A DNA stretch of 64,000 nt from contig NC_071332.1 in assembly GCF_010183535.1 (NCBI RefSeq), positions 2,480,001 to 2,544,000 on the forward strand. The letters run 5' to 3'. The number at the start of each line of letters is the position of its first letter. Position 1 is the stretch's first letter. Made by a program: the position numbers and the translations under genes. The DNA comes from Caenorhabditis remanei (lineage: Eukaryota > Nematoda > Chromadorea > Rhabditida > Rhabditidae). Positions 44,954 through 57,664 of the stretch are shown in pieces. A model generated the notes under the pieces. The model was given only the letters and a program-made list of their open reading frames with translations, ran no database searches and was not told where the DNA came from.

Positions 44954-45740
44954 AAATTTCGCATCAACCTCATTAACATGGTACAGTACCCTCACAGACA
45001 TAGTGCACCACAGAGTTGTGCGGAAGTGATTTTTTTTTAAAACGGAACTAGATGTGAAAAAAACGCGGAAGTCGGAAGTATATTTTTTTGCAAAAAACTT
45101 TTTAAGCTTCAAGAACAATTTCGTAAAATTTTCGAAAATCAGTTGGAAATTAGTTTTTGGATGAAGAAATGCCAATTTTCTGTCTTTTTAGACCATTCTT
45201 CCTGAATTTCACAGTGTTGGAATGACGGAAGTCGGAAGTAAAACTCATTATCCGGAAGTCGAAAGTCGAAATTCCACCAAAATTCCGGTGCACCAACTTA
45301 AAAAAAGAGAATTTTCACTTCTGATAAATGTTTACACATTTCAAGCATTTCTTTCATTAATTACAATAAAATATTGTATTTCAGGCGCCAGCATTTCTCA
45401 CCATCGCAACCCCCAGACTTGTCACGGGCCGGGTCGAAATCATTTCACCGATCGACCAGTTTTGAAACACATTTTGAAATTTTTTTTGAAAAAAACGTGT
45501 TTTGAGAAATTGAGGAACGCATTCCAGATAATCACTTAACCGTAACTACCGTATCACTTATCGTTTTATCAGTAATCACCATATTATTTCATCCATAAAC
45601 CACCCATAGTCTGATCCCTTAGCATTTTCATTAATGTATAATCACTATTATCACTCTTATCAGTAATCTTATCAGTAGATCACTTTCTGATATGTTGGGA
45701 TGATTAAGTATTCTCACAGATTCTGTTAGCCGCAAATCAA
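44954..45740. repeat. ~780-bp direct repeat, copy 1
   Basis: It matches 49540-50340 in the same orientation. It includes the CAGAG-ended element (45006-45290), a GGCGCCAGCATTTCT block with CTTGTCACGGGCCGGG, and a run of ATCAGTAATCACC/TTATCAGTAATC microrepeats. Confidence 0.75.
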
Positions 45741-46482
45741 TGGACCATCATTTCATGTTCTTCCTACGCCCATTGGCGTACCCATTGATGACCCATAGTT
45801 GACATGGTGCCGTTTTACCTGTGAACGAGGGACCTAGATGGCAGGGAGATTTTGGGAACTGTTTTTAAGCGAGGAAGTGGTGATTCCTGTGTAAATAAAA
45901 TCAGAGCAAAATTTTGAGAAAAATTTCAGAATCATCTTTCCAGATCATTCTTAAATTATCCCGAAAGTTTCACCCAAAAAAGCACTTGCATGGTCTTGAG
46001 GTTCCCTTGTTATGTTAAAATAAAATGTTTTTATTAGGGAATTGAAAAAAAAAAACTTTTGCAGCTTCACAGCTACAGTACCGTGCAATATTATAAACAA
46101 TTTCGGTGTTTTCATATGAAAATGTTAAAATGTTAAGATTGTATTATGGCATCATTGATTGTTCCACATAGTAAATTTTATATAAATCTTACAGATCAAA
46201 AGTCGTTCTCTATTTTTCTAGTTGACATCTTTCTCGTACGGTCACTCCCAAGTGAGTTATAGACATTTTAGGTGAGCAGATCAAAAACGACTTGACCGAT
46301 ATGTACCTCCCTAGAGAATGTCCGTTTAGAAAAGTTGTCAATTTAGAAAATAAAGTGATATTTTTGATCTGTTCAATTAATATAAAATTAACTTTGCAGG
46401 ATAATCAGTGATACCATGGCACACTCTCAAAGATTGACATTTTCAGCTGAAATGACCTGAATGATGCTGTACATGCAATTTT
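45741..46482. repeat. Spacer with diverged R1 foldback
   Basis: 46120-46460 has inverted arms with GTTGACATCTTTCTCGTACGG-like and GTTCAATTAATAT-like landmarks and is the most diverged R1 copy. 45741-46110 shows nothing recognisable. Confidence 0.5.
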
Positions 46483-47583
46483 TCAAGTGAACAAATATGA
46501 AACAATCATAATCAACATCATCTGATCGTTATCCAATTCAAAATAAATAGTTCCAGTGGCTCCGTCAATTCTCTTGATATCGGCTCCACCTTCCAATTGG
46601 ATTATTTCATTGTCACTGCTGCAAATTACGGTTTTTAGTGGAATGAGAAGTTTGAAAAACTCACGTTTTACCCTGTCTTATCAGTTTAGGATCAATAACT
46701 TGATGAGGAAGATCAAAAATTGTTTCAAATGATTCGAAATCATTGATCGGAATCTTGATACGTTTGAGGTTTCGGTGAGAACTAGACGCCATCCAGCTCA
46801 GCAAAAACGCATTCAATTCAATATTTGTGAAATTTGATTTTCGAATATCAATATCTAATCCGTCCAATTGCAGTAACTGATTGAAGGTCAGACAATTTCC
46901 GAAATGAATAACAATACCTTTCAGAGGAGTATTCCTTTTGATTTGAAAGCGATCACTAAGTTTTGTATATATTTCCAAATGCTCTGTTACATTTATATTA
47001 TTCAAAAAGTATTCGATGTCTTCATAATCCTCCGTTTCTCCCCTGATAAAACAACCATCGATTTCATCCGTTTCCAATTTCATAAAATCGACAACTGCTT
47101 TATTCTGTTCTGGAAATGAATCCGGAAGAAATATTACGCCAGAACATCTGCATGAAAAGAGCTCCTTCACTGTTTTGAACAATTTCATCCAGTCCAGTAT
47201 CAGATTCTCCGAATGAACCCAAAGAATGTCGTATTTTAATCTATCTTGAAATATCGCATAATCCATTTTGTTATGTATTGACTGATCTGATGTCAGTATA
47301 TAATCAAAACAGGTGTCGGATCCAAATAATGAGACTTTCGGCTCTTTGCTGGTTTTCACTACAAGTCGATACTTCATGTTTTTATCATTTTTTAAAAAAC
47401 ACTTCATAATAACTTTCGATTTTGATGAAGCCATTGAGATATTGATTCTGCACAAAGAAAAATGACAATTTTGAAAAATATTGATACAACTTACAATTCA
47501 AAAGGGGTCATCATACTGAATACTTCTTTTAATGGAAGGCGTGGGAGGTGGAGAAGAGGGAACGGTTTCGGGATGTTGTCCAT
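46483..47583 (-). CDS. F-box protein with FBA_2-like domain, divergent member (F8)
   Basis: Minus-strand exons 47583-47495, 47447-46665 and 46615-46483 give 334 aa. The F-box is FPLLHLPRLPLKEVFSMMTP then INISMASSKSK. Exon 2 is the most diverged in the window (LTFNQLLQLDGLDIDIRKSN, ELNAFLLSWMASSSH) yet keeps the domain length exactly. The exon 3 acceptor is TTTGCAGCAG, a tandem NAGNAG site that could add one Ser in frame. The donor of exon 2 is GTGAGT. It has no mirror partner; only an orphan 3' fragment at 35.6-35.8 kb resembles it. Confidence 0.84.
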
Positions 47584-47795
47584 TTTGTAACCAATCAATA
47601 ACCAAGACGACTGGATGCTAGTAACTGAAGGCAAGACAGGGAGAATGTAGTGCAGAAGACTGAGGAGGCCTCCTACGAAGAGGCTCATGGAGAGAAGAGA
47701 TCTGGGAAGGTCATTAACACCAATTGACCTAATCTAAGAAGTCAAATAAGATGAAGGAATGTGTGGAAGGTACAAAGATGAGTCTGCTAGCTTAC
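47584..47795 (-). promoter_or_regulatory. F8 upstream block
   Basis: It carries the same GACCTTCCCAGATCTCTTCTC block (reverse, about 47693-47713) and is open in frame with the ATG back to 47688. Confidence 0.5.
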
Positions 47796-49475
47796 TAGGG
47801 AATGACTCACACAAAGTTTGGAGATACACAACATGATATATATCACCGGAAAGCTGACGTTTCCCTGATTCCGGATATATATTCAGTTCTTGCAGTGGCC
47901 CTCCCAGTTTTGAGAAATTCGGCTCCAAACGTTGGGTAAAATTTAGTGCTCAAAGCCAAGTTGCCAGCCCGCGTGTTGCCGCAACACGTAAATCCATTTG
48001 GTAGATATTTGGTGGATAGATGGTCGAATGGTCTCACAGGCAAACCGCTCCGGATGAAATTTGGTCCAAACGCGGATGAACACTCGGTGTCAAAACGATA
48101 CCAAAAAAGACACCAAATGTGGTCCAAATTTGGACCAATTTTCATCATCGGCGGTCGTCAGCGGAAAATTTGGGCAGGGGTTCCCCGGATCAGAATTTTC
48201 TGGTTCTTTCTAATTGTGAATAGTTATCAAGCAACAAACAATTGTATAAATGTACATCAATATTTATTTTATTCACTCTTAAGAAAAAATAACATAGAAA
48301 AATGTAGAAAATTTGAGGAAAATTCGAAGATTCGACAGTTTTGATTTTGTTGTTGCTTCTTGAGTTGCTTCCGGGGCACGATACAGATGTTGACGATCAT
48401 CTGAAAAAGGAGTTTATAGTTTTGTATTATTCTTGGTGATACTCATAAAGTAACATTTTTCAGTACAATTGCCAAGATTATTGAAAAGAATTTAAAAGAC
48501 AAAAGATGGTTACGTTTACTTCGTAGAGCAAAGAATTAGGAATTTTGAAACGTCTCTTTTGCTCAAAATAGAAGTATGAACACAAAAAACACAAAGACTT
48601 GGAATTTTGATTGAAATTTCCGAAAACTTTCAAAAAATTCGGAATGTTCCATTTAACTTTTCTGTGTTTCTTTTTCCATTATAACCAAAAATGTTGATTC
48701 AAAATTTCGGAGTTTTCGTGTTACGCAAGAGAACTTACATTTATTGAAATGCTGCGTTAACAAACCGGAATCCAATCATCGAATACTCTTCTGAAAAGAA
48801 AATAGTTCAATTTTTTCCAATTTTCGAAACAAAACTAACCTCTTTGCTCTTTGAAAAAAGAAGTTCCGCTATATAGTCCAATTGGAAACCCTCTATTGAA
48901 TGTAGATGACTGAAATAAATTTATTTTCGATGAAAAAACGAAAAATCTTACACGAAAAACGAGAAAATAGAAATAAATGAAATAAAAATTGAAAATGAAT
49001 GAGTGCCAACTCATCCACATTTGATCCTCATTTCATCCTCGGCGCTTCTGAGATCCCCCCAAAAATGAGGACGCCCGCATCTCACCCGCGTTTCATCCTC
49101 AAAACGGCTTTTAACCGCGTTGGATGTAATTAGGGCCACGTTTGGTCCTAATTTCGTCCTTCGCCCGAGTTTGACCCGCGTTTCATCATCAGCGGTTTGC
49201 CTGTGCTAGGGTTTTACATGTGGGGTAGAAAGTGGATACTCTGTGGTTCGAGTCTTTGAATTTTTCATTCTTTTTATTTTTTGTAATCCTCGTTTTTGGA
49301 TGTTGATCACAATGTTTCAGAAATGGGGCTTTGAAGCTTTTCAAGTCCATATTGACTTCCTACGACTTTTTAAGAAACGCTTTTATTCAAGAAAGTTTGC
49401 TTTTCTGTGATCGTCAGCTTTCCGGTGATATATATCATTTTGTGTATCTCCATACTTTGTGTGAGTCATCCCCTA
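47796..49475. mobile_element. TAGGG-ended MITE carrying a nested 1.26-kb insertion
   Basis: The outer ends match the MITE at 34191-34605. The interior 47943-49207 is extra. Its inner ends CACAGGCAAACCGCT (48034) and AGCGGTTTGCCTGTG (about 49200) are inverted repeats followed by CGTTTCATCATC-like repeats. A weak minus-strand exon-like stretch with GTAAG/CAG signals occurs at 48350-48900 but gives no convincing protein. Confidence 0.6.
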
Positions 49476-50993
49476 GTTAGTTGTTCTGAACAAGAAGAAA
49501 CCAATTAGGCTAATTGCCATGGTGCATCAGCTCAACTAAAATTTTGCATCAACATTATTAGCATGGTATAGTACCCTCCCAGACATAGTGCACCACAGAG
49601 TTGTGCGGAAGTGATTTTTCTAAAACGGAACTAGGAAGTGAAAGTCGGAGAAAAATTTGGAAAGTCGGAGAAAAATTTCATAAAATTTACGAAAATCAGT
49701 TGGAAATTAGTTTTTGGCAGAAGTAAAGCCTATTTTCTGTATTTTTAGACCATTCTTCCTGAATTTCACAGTTTTGGAATGACGGAAGTCGGAAGTAAAA
49801 CTCGTTATCCGGAAGTCGGAAGTCGGAATTCCACCAAAATTCCGGTGCATCAACTTAAAAAAAAGAACTTTCACTTCTGAACTAAATGTTTACACATTTC
49901 AAGCATTTCTTTCATTGATTACAATAAAATATTGTATTTCAGGCGCCAGCATTTCTAATCATCGTAGTCCCAGACTTGTCACGGGCCGGGTCGAAATCAT
50001 TTCACCGATCGACCAGTTTTGAAACACATTTTGAAATTTTTTTTTGAAAAAACGTCTTTTGAGAAATTGAGGAACGTAGTCCAGATAATCACTTTACCGT
50101 AACTACCGTATCACTTATCGTTTTATCAGTCACCTTATCAGTAATCACCATAACACCTTATCAGTAATCACCATATTATTTCATCCAATAACCCCCATAG
50201 TCTGATCCCTGAGCATTTCCATTTATGTATAATCACTCTTATCACTCTTATCTGTAATCTTATCAGTTGATCACTTTCTGATATGTTGGGATGATCAAGT
50301 ATTCTCACAGATTCTGTTAACCGCAAATCAATGGACCAGTTTTTACATCATTTCATGTTCAAAAAAAATAAAAAAAATAACTTTCGCTTCTCCCGTTTTG
50401 AAACATATTTTGAACAAATTTTGAATTTTATTTTTGAAAAAAACGTCCAGTTTTTGACCAACATTCAAAATTTCATTAAAAGGGAATAAGCTAAATAATA
50501 CACTTTTACCTTGAATTTTCGGGAAATTTTGAACAAATTTGTTAAGAAATCAGTAATCATTTTGGAATTCGGGCTTAGCCGGGCCGGCCCGATTTTTGAC
50601 AAATCTGCGTAGCCCAAGCTTTCATATTCGAACAGTAGCTAACTTTCGGCACTAGACTTGTGTTTTTTAAAAAGAATATGTTACTTACTGTTTTCTCAAA
50701 ACTTTTAGGTTTCTGAGTCGACATCTGGAAAGTTACAAGAGTTGAAATATTTTCCCTCGAAAAAATGGAGGTTAATTTTTGAATTGTTGGTTTCCTACAG
50801 CAGCATGGTCAGAATAGCCCGTAAAGTTGTGAAAGTGCTATTCTAGTTCTAATTGAATTACTAAAATCAGAAAATTTTCAGTTTTTTGTTTACCATTTTG
50901 AAAATCGTAAAAGAAAACTTTAATGAGTAGTTTCTTTATTTTCACTCATTTTTTTCTCTCAAAACAAACAAGATTTTAAAAGTTGCATTCTCA
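49476..50993. repeat. Direct repeat copy 2 and 3' flank of F9
   Basis: 49540-50340 repeats 44954-45740. 50340-50620 mirrors 33590-33780 (3' flank of F6). 50620-50940 has no counterpart in the mirror arm and no gene. Confidence 0.65.
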
Positions 50994-52094
50994 TTAAAGT
51001 AAATAAGAAACAAGCATGTACAACATCATCTGGTCATCAACCATTTCAAAAGAAACTGTGCCGGTTGCTCCGTCGTTCCTCTTGATGTCGGTTCCTCCTC
51101 GTAGCTCAATTATTCCATATTTGGCACTGAAAAATATTAATTAAAACCTCATTTCAAATTATTTAATTAACTTACGTTTTGCCATGTCTGATTACATCGG
51201 CACCCATCACTTCATGGGGCAGGTTTAAAATCGTATCAAGTGTGTCTAATTCAGTGACTTGAATTTTAAGATATTCAAGATTCTGATGGGATCTCGATGT
51301 CATCCAGCTAATGAGGAACATGTTCAATTCTAAATTTGTTATTTTAGATTTTTGAATTTCTATTCGATTGGCGTTGAAATTAATGAATTGATCATAATTA
51401 ATCCAATTCCCATTCAAAATTAACAGATTATTAGGACTGTTTTCAGTTTTCAGTTGGAACTGATTGCTGAGCTTTGAGAGGATGATCAAGGTTTCTGTGA
51501 CATCGATATTCTTGAGAAAGTATGAAACGTCTTCATCTGCTTCCGTTTTTCCATAAATCACGCAATCATCGACTGATGTCATGTGAGACCTCAAAAAATC
51601 TACAATTGATTTCTTCAGCTCTGGAAACGTGTCTTGGCCAAATGAAACCACGAATCGCTTGAAAGTATAATACTCCATCACTGTCCGTAGCAATTCCATC
51701 CAGTCCATTATCAAGTTTTCAGAGTATATCCACACCCTGTCGCATTTTATACGACTTGTCAAATCAACGTGTTCCTTTTTTTCACTTCTTGATTTCTCCG
51801 ATGTCAGTCTATATTCAAAAAAAGTGTTCGATCCTCTAATTGAAATTTTCGGTTCTTCAAATGTATCCACTTCTAATTCATACTTTTTATTTCCTTTCGT
51901 TCTCAAAACACACTTGGTAATAATTTTCGATTTCGATGAAGCCATTGAGAAATTAATCCTATAAAAATAACAATGAGATTATTGAAAACATAGACTAAAA
52001 CTTACAAATCAAAAGGTCTCATTATACTGAGAACTTCTTCTAATGCAAGGTATGGTAGGTGGAGTAGAGGGAACGGTTTTGGAATGTTGTCCAT
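50994..52094 (-). CDS. F-box protein with FBA_2-like domain (F9)
   Basis: Minus-strand exons 52094-52006, 51958-51176 and 51126-50994 give 334 aa. The F-box is FPLLHLPYLALEEVLSIMRP then INFSMASSKSK. Exon 2 carries IRGSNTFFEYRLTSEKS and ends ISWMTSRSHQNLEYLKI. The exon 1 donor is an intact GTAAGT, unlike its mirror partner F6. The C-terminal exon ends VSYLL with TAA. It is the functional member of the F6/F9 pair; the predicted role is SCF substrate recruitment. Confidence 0.85.
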
Positions 52095-53129
52095 TTTAAA
52101 ATCAATCAATAGCCAAGACGACTGGATGCTAGTAACTGAAGGTATGGCGGAGAGACTGTAGTACAGTAGACTGAGGAGGCCTCCTACGAAAATGCTCCTG
52201 GTGAGAAGAGATCTGGGAAGGTCATTGGAACCTATTGTCACATTCTGAGAAGTCAAATAAGACAAATGGAATAAATTGTATTTTTGATCGATTTTCACAC
52301 AGAATGAATTTGCCCAAAATTGAACTATTTTACTTTTTGAAATGCCAGCAATGGTATGGTTTTTCTTTGATTTCTACGTCAATCACATCTTTCTGAACAT
52401 ATTACAAAACAATTAACCAATTTCGATCATTTTTCTCCAAATAACAAGGGTTTTTATCGCCAAAAACGCCAATTTTTCAGTATTTTTATCTGTAACCGCT
52501 CTCTACAGTAATCCAATGGAAAACAGTTTTTTCACTGCGTCTCTCAGTCTTTCAGGCAACGTTCTCAATGTCTATTTGTAAAAACCCCAGTGTGCTAATG
52601 GGTGTATTGATGTCTCCTAGTCTGACAGAAAGAATTTAGTAGAGAAGACTGAGGAGGCCTACTTCGAAAAGGCTCCTGGTGAGAAGAGATCTGGGAAGGT
52701 CAATGACACCTATTGACACAATCTGAGAAGTCAAATAAGATAAAGAAATGTGTGGGAAGTATAATTTGTAGTTTTTGTAGTTTCAAAATGATGAGAAAGT
52801 AGGAATTGATAATTAGTTAGTTTTTATGATTAGAAGGATCTCTACTAAAATTTTGCCTCAATCTTATTAACATGGTACAGTATCCCTCACAGACATAGCG
52901 CACCGACTAAAAAAACTTTCACTTCTGATCAATGTATACACTTTTATACTTCGAGACTTGCGAGTAGGTCATTCTCCATGATTTGTCTTATTTGTCCCAA
53001 CCCAATAGGCGTGTCAATGACCTTCCCAGATCTCTTCTACCCAGGAGCCTTCTCAGCCCTCTATCCTCCGATCTCCCTTCTATTCCTTCATTTACCTGCA
53101 GTAACCTACGATTATTGATTGGTTTTTAT
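52095..53129. other. Divergent spacer between F9 and F10, mirror of 31187-32268
   Basis: It contains the F9 upstream block (minus, 52100-52300), a palindrome-arm fragment (52380-52500), an orphan upstream block (minus, 52600-52745) and the F10 upstream block (plus, 52980-53120). No further gene is seen. Confidence 0.6.
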
Positions 53130-54222
53130 ATGAGCAAGCCGTTTCCCCTTCTGAAGCTCCCACGTCTTGCTCTAGATGAAATACTTATCACGATGAGGCC
53201 ATTTGAATTGTAAGTTGCATCAATATAAATTTTATTGAAATCTCATTCATTTTTAGAATTCAATTCTCAATGACATCTTCCAAAGCGAGAGTTATTTTGA
53301 AATATTTGCTGAGAGCGAGAGTAAACTTTAAGTATAGACTTATAGTGAACATTTCGAATAAACCGAATATCACAGTGATGGGATCAGACACGTATTTCGT
53401 TTGTATATTGACTTCAGATAAGTCGGAAAGTGAGAAAACAGAATATTTCGAGGATGCACATGGCTTAAAAGCTGACAGGATTTGGGTATATTCTGGTAAT
53501 GTGATAATGGACTGGATGAAACTGTTCAAGATAGTCACGGAACTGTTCAATTTTCAACGTCATGCCGTTTCTTTTCGTCTGGACACATTTCCAGATCAAA
53601 ATAAGACCATTATTGATTTGATAAGATCTCAACTCTCATTCTCTCATTTTTTTGGGTTCGATGGAAAAATTGTAACCGATCAAGATGTGGAATACGCTTT
53701 GAAGAATATCAATGTCACTGAGTTTTTAAATTTTAAATGCGAACTGAGTAATAACTTCCAACTAAAAATATCAAAAACTCTTGAGAAGATTACTGTTACC
53801 AATGGGAATTGGTTGAATTACAATCACTTAATACAATTAAAAGCTTATGAAGTGGAGATAAGAGGATCTAAAATCACAAATGTGGAATTGAATGCATTTC
53901 TGATTAGTTGGATGCAGTCGGAATGTCATCAAGACCTTGTACATCTCAAAATTCCGGTCAGTGACCCAGATAGACTTGAGGCAATTTTTGATCTGCCCCA
54001 TGAAAGAATCGACAAAGATGTAATCAGACATGGTAAAACGTAAGTGTTTCCCAACTTTATTCCCATCACTAAATGCAATTTTTCAGTGTGAAAAATGAAA
54101 TATTCCGTTTGCGAGGTGGATTTGATATCAAGAGAAATGATGGAGTAACTGGAACAATTTATTTCAAAATGGACGGTGACCAGTTGATGTTCAACATGAT
54201 TGTCTTCGCATTATTTGTCTAA
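53130..54222 (+). CDS. F-box protein with FBA_2-like domain (F10)
   Basis: Exons 53130-53209, 53257-54039 and 54087-54222 give 332 aa ending TAA. The F-box is FPLLKLPRLALDEILITMRP then IQFSMTSSKAR. Exon 2 shares SQLSFSHFFGFDGK with mirror partner F5, but the first 60 residues are more diverged (IVNISNKPNITVMGSDTYF), so exchange among paralogues may have replaced that part. The upstream block is open in frame (52983 onward). Confidence 0.85.
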
Positions 54223-54477
54223 AAATCAATGATACCAATACTTTTCCTGTTTCCTTCTTATCTCTCTCGTTCTCAAATTCATATGATGCATCATCCCTAA
54301 TAAAACAATACATCTACATGCTTGAAATGGTGCATCGGCTCAGTGAAAAAAGTACCTATTTATAAAACTGGTGATAACATTCCTGACACAAATCAAAATT
54401 GCACAAATTATTTTTACATGGTACATCGAGACAATGCGAGCAGGCCAATCTCCATGATTTGTCTCATTTGTCCCAAC

Positions 54478-54752
54478 CAGTGTGAATTTCCGGAACGTTT
54501 CGGTAAAATTTACCGGTAAATTTACCGGTAAATTTACCGGAAAATTACCGGTAAATTTACCGGTAAAATTTTCCGGTAAATTTCCGGTAAATTACCGGTA
54601 AATTTCAACTAGATTTACCGGTAAATTACCGGTAAATTCGGTAAATACCGGAAATTTACCGGTAAATTTTCGGTAAATTTTTACCGGTAAATTACCGGTA
54701 AATTACCGGAAAGCGCATTTACCGGAAAGTAATTATCGGTAAGCACACACTG
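54478..54752. mobile_element. hAT-like MITE made of ACCGGTAAATTT palindromes (275 bp)
   Basis: The ends CAGTGTG and CACACTG are flanked by the 8-bp duplication GTCCCAAC (54470-54477, 54753-54760). The interior is a run of TTTACCGGTAAATT-type units that are self-complementary. The mirror arm (about 29850-29860) is the unoccupied site. Confidence 0.88.
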
Positions 54753-54887
54753 GTCCCAACCCAATAGGTGACAGTGACCTTCCCAAATTTCTTCTACCCA
54801 GGAGCATTCTCAACATTCCGCTCTCCTATCTCCCCTCTATTCCTACATTTACCTGCAGTAACCTACTATTATTGATTGACTTCAAAA

Positions 54888-55980
54888 ATGAACATGTCGT
54901 TTCCCATCCTGAAGCTCCCACGTCTTGCTCTAGACGAAATTCTTATCACGATGAGGCCATTTGAATTGTAAGTTGCATCTATATAAATTTCTATAAAATC
55001 TCTTTCATTTTTAGAATTCAATTCTCAATGACATCTTCCAAAGCGAGAGTTATTTTGAAATATTTTCTGAGAACGAGAGTACATTCGAAGTATACACTTC
55101 TAGTGAACACTTTCAATGAACCGAAAATCACATTGTTTGGATCGGACACGTATTTCGATTGTCAATTGTCTTCAGATAAGTTGAGAACTGGGAAAACTGA
55201 ATATTTCGAGGGTCAAAATGGTTTAAAATACAATAGGATTTGGGCATATTCTGAGAATGTGATAATGGACTGGATGAGACTGTTCAAGACAGTCATGGAA
55301 CTGTTTAATTTTCAACGTCATGCCGTTATTCTTTGCCTAGACACATTTCCAGATCAAAATAAGACGATTATTGACTTGATGAGATCTCAACTGCCATCTG
55401 TGAATTATTGTGGGTTTCATGGTAAAATTGTAACCGATCAAGATGTGGAATACGCTTTGAAGAATATCAATGTCACTAAGTATTTAGATTTCAAATGCGA
55501 ACTGAGTAATAACTTCCAACTAAAAATATCAAATACTCTTGAGAAGATTACTGTTATCGATGGGAATTGGTTGAATTACAATCAATTGATTCAATTAAAA
55601 GCTTATGAACTAGAAATAAAAGGATCTAAAATCACGAATGTGGAACTGAATGCATTTCTGATTAGCTGGATGTTGTCGGAATGCCATCAAAACCTTGTTC
55701 GTCTCGAAATTCAAGTCAATGACCCAGAAACACGTGATGTAATTCTCGATCTTCCTCACGAAATTATGGATAACGATGTGATCAGGAAGGGGAAAACGTA
55801 AATGCTTTCCAACTTAATTATTATTCCTAAACACAATTTTTCAGTGTAAAAAATAAAATATTCCGTTTGCGAGGTGGATTTGATATCAAGAGAAATGATG
55901 GAGCAACTGGAACAATTTATTTCAAAATGGACGGTGACCATTTGATGTTCAACATGATTGTCTTCGCATTTTTTATCTGA
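54888..55980 (+). CDS. F-box protein with FBA_2-like domain (F11)
   Basis: Exons 54888-54967, 55015-55797 and 55845-55980 give 332 aa. The F-box is FPILKLPRLALDEILITMRP. From GSDTYFDCQLSSDKLRTG to the end, exon 2 follows mirror partner F4 closely, whereas its first codons (MTSSKARVILKYFLRTRV) are closer to F10, pointing to a gene-conversion patch. The donor is GTAAATG as in F4. It is convergent with F12. Confidence 0.85.
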
Positions 55981-56438
55981 AAATTCATGTATCAAACTAG
56001 AAATCCTATTTATACCAAGTCTTGCGCATAATATATTGACTATTCTTCCCTTCTTTTTTCCTTTTTTCTTTTTTCCTGCTTCCTTCTTCTCACTCGTTCT
56101 CAAAATTTTATGATTTATCATCCCTAATAATATAATAAATCTACTTGCTTGAAATGGTGCATTGACTCAGTGAAAAAATGACAAATCTATAAAACTGTTA
56201 AAAACATTCCTCAAATATATCAAAATCGCACAAATTAATTGGTGTATTGGGTCATTATGACAATATCTCAAAATTGAGGATAGCGTTCGTAGTAAGAACT
56301 TTCACTTCTGATCCATGTTTACATTTTTATTTTTCGAGGTTTAAAGATAAAATTGTTTTAGTTAGACATCCCACTTCAGGCAACAGGAACACGGAACAGA
56401 GATATTGCACAGAATTGTAAAATAATGTTTATTTTGAT

Positions 56439-56509
56439 CATACTTGTCAAATCACGGGCCGGGCCGGAAGATTTTTTTAGCGGGCCCGGCCCGGCCCGTG
56501 ACAAGTATG
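56439..56509. mobile_element. 71-bp MITE with 8-bp target duplication
   Basis: The ends CATACTTGTCA and TGACAAGTATG flank a GC-rich CGGGCCGGGCC core. ATTTTGAT is duplicated on either side (56431-56438, 56510-56517). The F3 3' flank (about 28170) is the empty site. It is among the smallest mobile elements that can be defined here. Confidence 0.85.
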
Positions 56510-56569
56510 ATTTTGATAGTTCACATCAGAAGACAAATATAAAATTTTGGTATCAATTAGAATACATTC

Positions 56570-57664
56570 TCAAACGATACACTCAAAAACAATCATTTTT
56601 AACATCAGTTGGTCACCGTCCATTCTGAAATAAATTGTTCCAGTTGCTCCATCATTTCTCTTGATATCAAATCCACCTCGCATCCGGATAATTTCATTTC
56701 TAATACTGAAAATTTGTCTTTAGGAATGAGAATTAATTTGGGAAGACCTTACGTTCTACCCTGTCTGATCACATCGTTATCTATTCTTTCATGAGGGAGA
56801 TCAAAAATTGCATTTACTGTTTCTGGGTCATTGACCGAAATTCCGATATGCACAAGGTCTTGGTGACATTCCGATTGCATCCAGCTAATCAGAAACGCAT
56901 TCAATTCCACATTCGTGATTTTAGATCCTTTTATCTCCAATTCATAAGCTTTTAATTGAATTAATTGACTGTAATTCAACCAATTCCCATCGGAAACACT
57001 AATCCTTACTATATTATTCGGTAATTTCAGTTGGAATTGATCACTGAGTTTGCATTGAAATTTTAAATACTTAGGGACTTTGATGTTCTTCAAAACGTAT
57101 TCCACATCTTGATCAGCTACGATTTTTCCATAAAAATGACAGGCATTCACTGATGGCAGTTGAGATCCTATGAAATCAATAATTGACTTATTTTGATCAG
57201 GGAATGTCTCCGGAAAAAAATAAATGTTATGTCGTTCAAAATTGAACAGTTTCATGACTATCTTGAACAGTCTCATCCAGTCCATTATCACATTCTCAGA
57301 ATACATCCAAATTCTGTCGTATATTAAACCATCTGGACCTTTCAAACAATCCTTTTTCTCACTTCTTAACCTATCCGAAGTGAATCTACAATTGAAAAAC
57401 GTGTAGTCCGGTCCTATCATTGAGATTTTCGGTTCAGCGTCTATGCCCACTTCTAATTTATACTTCAAGTTTACTCTCGCTCTAAGCAAATATTTCAGAA
57501 TACTTCTCGATTTGGAAGATGTCATTGAGAATTGAATTCTAAAATATATATATATGTATATATATGTATATAAATGCAACTTACAATTCAAATGGCCTCA
57601 TCATGATAAGAATTTCGTCTATCGCAAGACGTGGGAGCTTCAGGATGGGAAACGACATGTTCAT
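56570..57664 (-). CDS. F-box protein with FBA_2-like domain (F12)
   Basis: Minus-strand exons 57664-57585, 57538-56753 and 56705-56570 give 333 aa. The F-box is FPILKLPRLAIDEILIMMRP then IQFSMTSSKSR. Exon 2 carries GPDYTFFNCRF and IVRISVSDGNW, the F3/F12/F13 signature. Intron 1 contains a TATATATGTA microsatellite also seen in F13. The tail ends FECIV as in F3. It is the outermost gene of the right mirror arm. Confidence 0.85.

Noticed and set aside
48300..49000. Minus-strand multi-exon gene inside the 1.26-kb insertion
   Set aside because: GT/AG signals exist, but reading frames are short, stop-containing and without similarity.
54489..54745. Possible CRISPR-like or telomere-like array
   Set aside because: The ACCGGTAAATTT units are contiguous and self-complementary without spacers, inside an element with an 8-bp target duplication.
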